From contig CAMOZD010000029.1 in the NCBI GenBank assembly GCA_946630645.1, positions 1-8,906 on the forward strand: DNA of 8,906 nucleotides, written 5' to 3'. Shown piece by piece: positions 1 to 4,811 of this stretch (its first letter is position 1; each line of letters begins with the position of its first letter). The stretch comes from an uncultured Lachnospiraceae bacterium. Lineage in GTDB: Bacteria; Bacillota; Clostridia; Lachnospirales; Lachnospiraceae. The notes under the pieces are model-generated. The model made no database searches and was not told where the DNA came from. It saw only the letters and a list, made by a program, of their open reading frames with translations. The translations under genes and the position numbers were made by a program.

Positions 1-165
1 AAGATTGAACTGGAGACCCTGACCATGCAGGATTCCGGTTATGTAAAGGAAGGATGCCCTTATCAGAAAAGGTGTCCCCTGGTCCATGACCGCTGCATGA
101 AGCAGAAGCCAGACCTGAAGGACCATGGCAATGGACACAGGCTGCGCTGCTTTTATTTTGAATAA
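1..165 (+). CDS. Oligopeptide/dipeptide ABC transporter ATP-binding protein, C-terminal end (partial)
   Basis: Only the last 54 codons are present, open from base 1 to the TAA at 163-165. The visible part contains GCPYQKRCP, then DRC, a P-D-L-K segment and a final LRCFYF. This is the typical C-terminal extension of DppD/DppF/OppD/OppF ATPases, which follows the nucleotide-binding domain in peptide importers. Four cysteines (visible residues 19, 25, 32 and 50, spacing C-x5-C-x6-C-x17-C) match the pattern that in some family members binds an iron-sulfur cluster; whether this one does is inference. The Walker and signature motifs lie outside the window, so D-type versus F-type cannot be decided. 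It is probably the last gene of a peptide or nickel uptake operon whose other parts lie to the left. A hairpin follows at 243-274. Confidence 0.85.
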   Translation, partial: KIELETLTMQDSGYVKEGCPYQKRCPLVHDRCMKQKPDLKDHGNGHRLRCFYFE

Positions 166-242
166 GTAGCCGGATGTCTTATTTCCCTGACGGGAGAACT
201 GTTCTAACAGGGTAATTATTCAGGCTGACAGAATAAAGATAG

Positions 243-274
243 AAGGAGCTGTCGCACTAAAGCGGCGGCTCCTT
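243..274 (+). terminator. Hairpin downstream of the peptide-transporter ATPase, probable terminator
   Basis: AAGGAGC at 243-249 pairs with GCTCCTT at 268-274. The stem continues inward through two G-T wobbles to CGC/GCG, giving about 13 pairs around the 6-base loop ACTAAA. There is no real T-run after it (GTCACG follows), so it is a strong hairpin but a weak canonical terminator. Its position 78 bases past the stop fits an operon end. Confidence 0.5.
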
Positions 275-342
275 GTCACGTAAAATGGCAGGAACCCTCA
301 TGTCCTGTGTTATGTCCGTTGCGTGTCATCCATTCGTCTGAT

Positions 343-390
343 GACGGACTGATTCCAGTCCGTCCCAGAACAAAAGGGCCAGAACAAAAG
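343..390 (+). promoter_or_regulatory. Leader hairpin plus 12-bp direct repeat upstream of the sulfoxide reductase
   Basis: GACGGACT (343-350) and AGTCCGTC (357-364) form a perfect 8-bp stem with the 6-base loop GATTCC. It is followed by two copies of CCAGAACAAAAG at 365-376 and 379-390, just before the proposed start codon at 402. No good -35/-10 pair is visible in the 275-401 spacer. The role is unknown. The hairpin could be a leader structure or a second weak terminator for the upstream operon. Confidence 0.3.
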
Positions 391-401
391 AAGCCGGTCA
401 T

Positions 402-899
402 ATGGGTCATAAAAAGATGCATGAGAAAGGCAGGATAAAAGATAAGATGGATTATAAATTAGTCACTGAGCAGGTCAAGGCTTTACTGGATGCAGACAGC
501 CATTATATACCGGTTATGTCCAATGTCTCAGCTTTGCTGATGGAGTATATGGAGGATATTAACTGGGTAGGCTTTTACATCATGAGGGATGGCAGACTGG
601 TAGTGGGACCCTTCCAGGGCAAGGTGGCCTGCATTCATATTGAGATCGGCAAAGGGGTCTGCGGGACAGCCGTACAGAAGAAGGCGGTAATCCGGGTGGA
701 GAATGTCCACGACTTCCCCGGTCATATCGCCTGCGACAGTGCCTCTAATTCCGAGATCGTCCTTCCCATCCAAAGGGGAGAGGAGGTCATTGGGGTTCTG
801 GATATAGACAGTCCTCTGCCGGGAAGATTCACGCCGGAAGATGAAGATGGGCTGAAGAAAATAGCAGATCTTCTTGCCGGGGAAATGTCAGCATTATAG
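402..899 (+). CDS. msrC: Free methionine-(R)-sulfoxide reductase (fRMsr, GAF domain)
   Basis: The enzyme reduces free L-methionine-(R)-sulfoxide in the cytoplasm with thioredoxin-type reductant, as part of oxidative damage repair. The 165-aa product is a single GAF domain, the usual family size. Diagnostic stretches are NWVGFYI (54-60), GPFQGKVACIHI (69-80), GKGVCGTA (83-90), FPGHIACDSASNSEIVLPI (105-123) and VIGVLDIDSP. The three conserved cysteines are at 77, 87 and 111, with the spacing of 10 and 24 that is standard for fRMsr, so the catalytic set is complete. The start is uncertain. The ATG at 402 and the in-frame ATG at 447 (protein MDYKLV..., 150 aa) both lack a good ribosome binding site, and family similarity begins near residue 17, so 447 is a real alternative. 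The last 23 coding bases are the first part of a 45-bp tandem array that runs on past the stop. The gene converges on the ABC transporter, with a shared terminator between them. Confidence 0.93.
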   Translation: MGHKKMHEKGRIKDKMDYKLVTEQVKALLDADSHYIPVMSNVSALLMEYMEDINWVGFYIMRDGRLVVGPFQGKVACIHIEIGKGVCGTAVQKKAVIRVENVHDFPGHIACDSASNSEIVLPIQRGEEVIGVLDIDSPLPGRFTPEDEDGLKKIADLLAGEMSAL

Positions 900-1033
900 A
901 TATGGATTTCAGATCAATTATCCGGGGAAATGTGAGCATTATAAATATAGATTTCAAAACAATTACCCGGGGAAATGACAGCATTACAGATATGGATTTC
1001 AAAACAAGTATCTGGGAAAATGTCATCTTTATT
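877..1033. repeat. 45-bp tandem array (3.5 units) straddling the msrC stop codon
   Basis: Three full 45-bp units lie at 877-921, 922-966 and 967-1011, with a decayed partial unit at 1012-1033. Each begins CCGGGGAAATG, followed by AGCATTA and then a GATTTCA block. Unit 1 begins inside msrC and contains its TAG stop (897-899), so the gene's 3' end has been copied downstream twice more. The units differ mainly by scattered point changes, which suggests an old duplication now drifting. Because 45 is a multiple of three, the reverse strand shows a false 15-residue repeat peptide. The array occupies about half of the 304-base spacer 900-1203; the rest is AT-rich and ends in the terminator. Confidence 0.92.
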
Positions 1034-1113
1034 AACACAGGTTCATAATAAGTATTTTATAAAAACAGTTATTACAGCTATTATTAAAACTGAAAACAAA
1101 TCTTATATAATTT

Positions 1114-1163
1114 AAGCCAGGGACAGGTTGGCATAGGGTGATATGCCGGTCTGTCCCTGGCTT
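1114..1163 (+). terminator. Strong intrinsic terminator between convergent msrC and the ABC exporter
   Basis: AAGCCAGGGACAG (1114-1126) pairs perfectly with CTGTCCCTGGCTT (1151-1163). The stem continues through three G-T wobbles to GGCAT/ATGCC (1130-1134 with 1143-1147), giving about 21 pairs around an 8-base loop. It is followed by ATTATTT on the + strand. On the - strand the flank reads AAATTATATAAG, so it can plausibly stop transcripts from both convergent genes. Confidence 0.85.
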
Positions 1164-1203
1164 ATTATTTAAAATAGTACCTATAAATTATAGTGAATCC
1201 CGT

Positions 1204-2991
1204 TTACCCTTCCATCTCTGCCAGGGTCCGGTAGGGCGGGCAGGTCTCCAGCAGCTGGGTGTGGCTGCCTTCTGCCAGAACCTTACCGTCCTCGATGTAG
1301 AGGATCCGGTCCGCATTGATGATGGTGGATAGCCGGTGGGCGATGAGAACCACGGTTCGGTCCTTCTGCATATTATCGATGGCTTCCTGGATTCTGGCCT
1401 GGGTCAGATTATCCAGGGCAGAGGTTGCCTCGTCGAAAAGGATGATCCGGCTCTTTCTCAGCATGGCCCGGGCGATGGCCACCCGCTGCTGCTGGCCTCC
1501 GGATATATTGACTCCTCCTTCACCGATCATGGTGTCATAGCCCTGGGGCATCTTGCGGATATCCTCATCAATACAGGCCAGCCGGCATACCTCCTCCATC
1601 TCCTCCTCCGAGGCATCCGGGCAGGTCAGCCGCAGGTTGTCCCTGACCGACATATGGAAAATGTAGGGGCTCTGGCTGACTACCGTGATACTATTCCGGA
1701 TAGAGTCCTTGGTCAGGTCAGAGAGGGGAATGTCATCCAGCAGGACCTGGCCCTGCTGGGGTTCATAAAGCTTGTCGATCAGATTGAAAATGGTCGTCTT
1801 GCCGCAGCCGCTTTTGCCCACCAGGGCCACGGTCTCACCGGGCCGGATGGTCAGGGTCATATCCTGGAGGACCCAGGGACCGGGCCCGGCCTCAGGACCA
1901 CTGTTATAGCGGAAATAGACGTGATTAAAGCTGATCTTGCCCTGGGGATCTTTTAATTCTTTGTCGCCAAAAACTTCCTTGGGGAATTCAGGACTGGCTA
2001 CCAGGGCACTGACCCGTTCTGTGGACAGGTTGAAGTCTGTGAGAAAATCCATGAAATTGCCGACGAACTTAACCGCATTGGGCCCCAGGTCTGAATAGTA
2101 ATTATAGAGGATCAGGGCCGTGGAGGGGAGAAGCAGATTAGAACCGATCAGGTAGGCCAGAAGAGCAATCAGGGCAAAGGATCCGAACTCACCCAGCTCC
2201 CAGCGCAGCAGCTTCAGTCGCCAGGACCGGCTCTGCATATAGAGCCGCTTTTCATTGGCTTCATTGATCCGGCCTTTCAGTTCACTGCTGAACTGCTGCT
2301 CACTGTTGAGGAACTTCACATCCTTCTGGCCCCGGACCATTTCCCCCACCAGACCGGAAAAGCGTTCATTGGCCATGCGGAAGGATCGGTCATCCCGGCC
2401 CAGCCGCCTGGTCCGCCATAATTCGATGATGGACTGGAGGACGATCAGCAGGAGAACAAAGAGGAAGATCCTCACATCTACCACAAACATGGCCACCAGG
2501 ATACCAAAGTAGTTGATGACCTGGGTGATCATGTCGGCCAGATTATTAAAGCCGGAGGCGATGCGTCCGGTATCTGTGGTAAGCCGCTGGATGAAGAGGC
2601 CGCTGCCCTTCTCATCGATGCAGTGGTTCTCCACCCGGAGTACGTTCCAGACCAGGTCCTCTTCCAGGCTGGACAGGGTTTTGGTGTAGACATGGTTGTA
2701 GGCCTGGTTGCCCGTCACCATACACAGGTTTCTCAGAAGCTGGACGACCAGGAGGCTAAAGGCGATATACATGACCCGCCAGGCTTCATTATTCACATAG
2801 GCCCTGATGATCCGGGCGCTGATGATGGGAGCGGCCACAGCCAGCACACAGCCGGTAAGCTGGCAAAGACCAGCGAAGAAGAGCAGCTTTTTATGGTCAC
2901 TGATATATTTCCAGGAAAAACGGATGTTGGTCCAGGTCGAATTCCGGGGGACCTTATAGGGGTCATTGGTACCCTTGCCACTTCTAGCCAT
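1204..2991 (-). CDS. ABC exporter half-transporter (fused membrane and ATPase domains)
   Basis: This is a complete 595-aa type IV ABC exporter half-transporter, expected to work as a dimer in the cytoplasmic membrane. The N-terminal half (about residues 30-310) has hydrophobic segments near 36-57, 75-90, 154-172, 175-190 and 268-290. The ATPase domain follows from about 350: Walker A GKSGCGKT (392-399), Q-loop glutamine 440 in VVSQSPY, signature SGGQQ (497-501), Walker B IILFDEA with Asp520 and Glu521, D-loop SALD, and H-loop His552 in IAHRLS. All catalytic residues are intact. The start is the ATG at 2991, preceded by AGGAGGTGAGGAC. An upstream in-frame ATG at 3009 is rejected because the Shine-Dalgarno lies inside the extension it would encode. 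The substrate cannot be told; drugs, lipids and peptides are all exported by this fold. The gene is divergent from a small RHH-like protein that could regulate it. Confidence 0.95.
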   Translation of the reverse strand: MARSGKGTNDPYKVPRNSTWTNIRFSWKYISDHKKLLFFAGLCQLTGCVLAVAAPIISARIIRAYVNNEAWRVMYIAFSLLVVQLLRNLCMVTGNQAYNHVYTKTLSSLEEDLVWNVLRVENHCIDEKGSGLFIQRLTTDTGRIASGFNNLADMITQVINYFGILVAMFVVDVRIFLFVLLLIVLQSIIELWRTRRLGRDDRSFRMANERFSGLVGEMVRGQKDVKFLNSEQQFSSELKGRINEANEKRLYMQSRSWRLKLLRWELGEFGSFALIALLAYLIGSNLLLPSTALILYNYYSDLGPNAVKFVGNFMDFLTDFNLSTERVSALVASPEFPKEVFGDKELKDPQGKISFNHVYFRYNSGPEAGPGPWVLQDMTLTIRPGETVALVGKSGCGKTTIFNLIDKLYEPQQGQVLLDDIPLSDLTKDSIRNSITVVSQSPYIFHMSVRDNLRLTCPDASEEEMEEVCRLACIDEDIRKMPQGYDTMIGEGGVNISGGQQQRVAIARAMLRKSRIILFDEATSALDNLTQARIQEAIDNMQKDRTVVLIAHRLSTIINADRILYIEDGKVLAEGSHTQLLETCPPYRTLAEMEG

Positions 2992-3035
2992 GTCCTCACC
3001 TCCTGTCAAGGGTCATCCCTGCCTGATGATTACCA

Positions 3036-3047
3036 ATTATGCATAAT
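3036..3047. promoter_or_regulatory. 12-bp perfect palindrome in the divergent ABC/RHH spacer, candidate operator
   Basis: ATTATGCATAAT is its own reverse complement. It sits 45 bases upstream of the ABC exporter start and about 90 bases upstream of the RHH-like gene, in the only shared regulatory region of the pair. A -10-like CATAAT lies inside it on both strands, so a bound protein could block a promoter for the exporter. Operator function is inference; short AT-rich palindromes also occur by chance. Confidence 0.4.
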
Positions 3048-3060
3048 CCCAGGCTATTAC

Positions 3061-3100
3061 TTGTGTAAATGTCTATTTTTATGTAGAATATAAATATAAT
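3061..3100 (+). promoter_or_regulatory. Probable promoter of the RHH-like gene
   Basis: TTGTGT (3061-3066) is separated by 17 bases from TAGAAT (3084-3089). A consensus TATAAT also occurs at 3095-3100, but with a poor -35 partner. Either would start transcription 30-45 bases before the ATG at 3139. The region is very AT-rich, so several -10-like hexamers compete and the exact site is uncertain. Confidence 0.4.
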
Positions 3101-3138
3101 ATTTTTGCCCATAATACATAATAAAGGAGGAAAGCATT

Positions 3139-3474
3139 ATGGCAGAAAAAGGAAAAGCCAACGGTGTATACGATCCGGAAATGTATGAAACCATAGCATT
3201 TCCCATGATGAAGGGAACGAAAGAGATCCTCAAGGCCCACAGCGATGAAACCGGTGAAACCTACCATTCTTTTCTTCGCCGCGCGGTGGTCAACCAGATT
3301 GCCCGGGACCGGCAGGCTATGAATAATCCTGATGTGGATCCCAACACCAAGTATGAAGGCTGGATCCATTATCCCGATAATGTGAAACGGCAGATCGTCA
3401 TTTCCCTGGAAGAATGGATGAAGGATAATAAGGGAGAACCTTTCTCCTTTGAGGGAGCTGGGGAAGACCAGTAA
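3139..3474 (+). CDS. Small ribbon-helix-helix-like protein (putative DNA-binding)
   Basis: The 111-aa product has a strong ribosome binding site, AAAGGAGG, 8 bases before the ATG. Residues 16-57 read YETIAFPMMKGTKEI, then LKAHSDETGETYHSFLRRAV, then VNQIARDR. This is the beta-strand / helix / turn / helix layout of Arc/MetJ-type ribbon-helix-helix proteins, with the usual K-G-T-K before helix A and G-E-T before helix B. The C-terminal half (60-111) is polar and unrecognised, with a YEGWIHYPD segment and an acidic end. A DNA-binding regulator or antitoxin-like role is inferred from the fold pattern only. No toxin-like partner lies next to it; its neighbour is the divergent ABC exporter. The last coding bases belong to a 37-bp repeat that continues past the stop. 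Confidence 0.75.
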   Translation: MAEKGKANGVYDPEMYETIAFPMMKGTKEILKAHSDETGETYHSFLRRAVVNQIARDRQAMNNPDVDPNTKYEGWIHYPDNVKRQIVISLEEWMKDNKGEPFSFEGAGEDQ

Positions 3475-3550
3475 TCCCATTTTCTTTGAGGAAACTGGGA
3501 AAAATTAGTAATCCGCCTCCCTTAAAGCGGCTGAGGAAGATCAATAATCC
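3443..3550. repeat. 37-bp degenerate tandem array (3 units) straddling the RHH-gene stop
   Basis: Three copies end in AGTAATCC at 3470-3477, AGTAATCC at 3507-3514 and AATAATCC at 3543-3550, so the period is 37 then 36. Units 1 and 2 share TTTGAGG, CTGGG and AGTAATCC, and across this 30-base core their differences are transitions. Unit 1 holds the last codons and the TAA of the RHH-like gene (3472-3474). Unit 3 is the most decayed. The layout, with the coding 3' end copied into the spacer, is the same as that seen at msrC. Confidence 0.8.
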
Positions 3551-3552
3551 CC

Positions 3553-3666
3553 TTCAGTTTCAGACTTATTATAACACTTAAACTGAAACAAGCATACTGA
3601 ATCCTGATGGAAGCACATAATTTAATAAGAATAGGGAATCTGAATCCGCAAGGAAGCATAAAAAAT
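3553..3666. repeat. Rest of the RHH-ywlG spacer: inverted repeat and a 43-bp two-copy repeat
   Basis: TTCAGTTT (3553-3560) and AAACTGAA (3580-3587) can pair as an 8-bp stem with a 19-base loop. Beyond that, CTGAATCC, four bases, then GGAAGCA occurs at 3597 and again at 3640, a 43-bp spacing with matching AT-rich flanks. No coding signal is visible on either strand between 3475 and 3786. This 312-base spacer therefore consists of the 37-bp array, this repeat pair, the ywlG terminator and the 16-bp array. Confidence 0.55.
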
Positions 3667-3695
3667 GGACCTGGGGACTGACTGTCAGCCCCAGG
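3660..3695 (-). terminator. Intrinsic terminator of ywlG
   Basis: CCTGGGG (3670-3676) pairs with CCCCAGG (3689-3695). An inner CTGA/TCAG stem with one bulged base extends it, and the loop is CTG. On the minus strand the hairpin is followed after CCA by six T (complement of 3660-3665). It lies about 90 bases beyond the ywlG stop, past the 16-bp array. Confidence 0.8.
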
Positions 3696-3797
3696 CCTAA
3701 TATTCTCTAAAGCTAATAGTTTCCAGGCTAAATATTCTCCAGATCTAATGCCTTCAGGTCTAGTATACTCCAGGCCTTATATCGGCTTATTCCAGAC
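3691..3797. repeat. 16-bp degenerate tandem array overlapping the ywlG 3' end
   Basis: On the + strand the units start with CCAG or a relative: 3691, 3707, 3723, 3739, 3755, 3770 and 3792. The steps are 16, 16, 16, 16, 15 and 22. The consensus is close to CCAGGCCTAATATTCT. The ywlG stop (TTA at 3787-3789) lies within the sixth unit, and the seventh partial unit is inside the coding end. Read on the ywlG strand, nearly every unit ends in TAG or TTA, so the stop-codon region is repeated. Confidence 0.7.
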
Positions 3798-4332
3798 TTT
3801 CATCATAGATGGCCCGGCCGCCGCCTATGTATTTGGGCCTTACTCTGGCCGCCGTCACATGGGCCTGACCGATCTGCCGGCGGTCTAAACGAACCGGGAC
3901 GGCCACCCGCTTCAGATGCATGCCAATCAGGGTGTCCCCGATGTCTATGCCGGCGTCGGCGGCGATCTCCTCAACGGCCACCGGTTCTTTAAAATGCCTG
4001 TAGGCAGCGGTGGCAAAAGACCCGCCGGCCTTGGGCTGGGGAATCACATTTACAATTTCAGCTCCCCTGACAGCATTGGCTTCGATGATGATGGCTCTGT
4101 TGAGATGTTCGCAGCACTGGGCGGCGAGATAGATGCCCTTTTCTTCCAGGATTTCATGGATTCCGCAAAAAACAGACTCGGCTGTTTCCGGGTTAGAATT
4201 ACTGCCAATCTTGTCGCCACACACTTCTGATGAGGAGCAGCCAACTACCAGAATCTGGCCCTTTTTCAGACCGGCTTTATCACATAATTCCCGGCAGAGG
4301 TCCGCCGCTTGTTTTTTAATGGTATCACTCAT
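3787..4332 (-). CDS. ywlG: YwlG family protein (UPF0340, TIGR01440/DUF436)
   Basis: The 181-aa protein matches the UPF0340 family along its whole length; the family size is about 180. Typical stretches are GCSSSEVCGDKIG (31-43), CCEHLNRA (73-80), PQPKAGGSFA (98-107), ADAGIDIGDTLIGMHLK (125-141) and VAVPVR followed by QIGQAHVT and RPKYIGGGRAIY. The long runs of conserved Cys, Glu-His, Asp-Ala-Gly and Gly-Asp-Thr suggest an enzyme or ligand-binding protein, but no reaction is established that I know of. It is probably cytosolic, since no signal or membrane segment is present. The start is well supported by GGAGG 9 bases before the ATG. The gene stands alone, with its own terminator and an upstream palindrome, so it looks monocistronic. 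Confidence 0.93.
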   Translation of the reverse strand: MSDTIKKQAADLCRELCDKAGLKKGQILVVGCSSSEVCGDKIGSNSNPETAESVFCGIHEILEEKGIYLAAQCCEHLNRAIIIEANAVRGAEIVNVIPQPKAGGSFATAAYRHFKEPVAVEEIAADAGIDIGDTLIGMHLKRVAVPVRLDRRQIGQAHVTAARVRPKYIGGGRAIYDESLE

Positions 4333-4382
4333 AATAAAATCCTCCGATTATCTATTTATATGGTCTAATTAATGATTTATAT

Positions 4383-4401
4383 AGTTATAAATATTATAAC
4401 T
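4383..4401. promoter_or_regulatory. 8-3-8 palindrome over the likely ywlG promoter
   Basis: AGTTATAA (4383-4390), ATA, TTATAACT (4394-4401) is a perfect inverted repeat 51 bases upstream of the ywlG ATG. On the ywlG strand it contains TATAAT, a consensus -10, though no good -35 is visible 16-18 bases before it. A regulator binding here would cover the promoter. It could also be incidental AT-rich symmetry. Confidence 0.4.
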
Positions 4402-4405
4402 GATT

Positions 4406-4537
4406 AACAAACAAAGGCCATGGCTGGCGACGGTTATGAAGACAAATATTAACAAGCAAAGGCCATGGCTGGCGACGGTTATGAAGACAAATATTAACAA
4501 ACAAAGGCCATGCTTTCCGTTAATTGTGAAGACAGGT
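4406..4537. repeat. 45-bp tandem array (about 2.9 units) upstream of ywlG
   Basis: Units lie at 4406-4450 and 4451-4495 and differ by one base (A/G at the sixth position). A diverged third copy starts at 4496 (same AACAAACAAAGGCCATG, then changed, then GTGAAGACAG). Each unit carries the palindrome GCCATGGC in its first half, lost in unit 3. The array is noncoding: the 15-residue repeat peptide on the minus strand is a by-product of the 45-bp period. It is unrelated in sequence to the 45-bp array at 877. The 479-base spacer 4333-4811 otherwise holds the palindrome, an unassigned stretch at 4540-4671, a hairpin and the symporter promoter. Confidence 0.92.
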
Positions 4538-4671
4538 CTGCTGAAGCTGAGACCAGTATAAGACGGATTTGGCCCTATTAAAATGTCCAAAATAAAATTA
4601 AATGCTATAACCAGATGCTCTACAGAGAGTAAGGGAAGGCTGACCCTGGGCTGGCCGGCAGAAAAAGAGAG

Positions 4672-4719
4672 AAAGGGCCTCTGGAAGTCTGAATATAATC
4701 GGATTTCCGGGGGCCTTTT
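4672..4719 (+). terminator. Long terminator-like hairpin with no gene in front of it
   Basis: AAAGG (4672-4676) pairs with CCTTT (4714-4718). After one bulged G the stem continues from 4678-4690 with 4701-4713, giving about 18 pairs including four G-T wobbles, around the loop GAATATAATC. It is followed by only a short T-run (TTTTG). No + strand gene lies between 4333 and this point. On the minus strand the flank is also T-rich (CTTTCTCTCTTTTT), so it may act on an antisense transcript coming from the right. Confidence 0.55.
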
Positions 4720-4730
4720 GTCTACAGTTT

Positions 4731-4759
4731 TTGGCCTTTTCCTTCTGATATGTTATAAT
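4731..4759 (+). promoter_or_regulatory. Promoter of the AGCS symporter gene
   Basis: TTGGCC (4731-4736), a 17-base spacer, then a consensus TATAAT (4754-4759) preceded by TGT, which makes an extended -10. Transcription would start near 4766, leaving a leader of about 46 bases with no room for a riboswitch. Confidence 0.75.
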
Positions 4760-4811
4760 AAAAGACAAATAGATTTTAATGTAAATAATAAAGCAAGGAA
4801 GGAGATGACTT

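Noticed and set aside
829..1038. Minus-strand open frame with 15-residue repeats over the msrC end
   Set aside because: It is a by-product of the 45-bp period (a multiple of three) antisense to msrC, with no ribosome binding site.
1336..2512. Plus-strand open frames across the ABC exporter
   Set aside because: They are antisense shadows of a gene with all ABC motifs on the minus strand.
877..4537. CRISPR array
   Set aside because: Repeats are contiguous without unique spacers, differ between arrays, and no cas gene is present.
4369..4590. Minus-strand open frame with repeated hydrophobic 15-residue units
   Set aside because: Again created by a 45-bp array; no start signal, and the third unit breaks the pattern.
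4600..4720. T-box or glycine riboswitch upstream of the AGCS symporter
   Set aside because: An AGAGAG block and the hairpin first suggested one, but there is no GGTGG/ACCGCG-type T-box core nor a glycine aptamer core, and the extended -10 promoter lies downstream of the hairpin.
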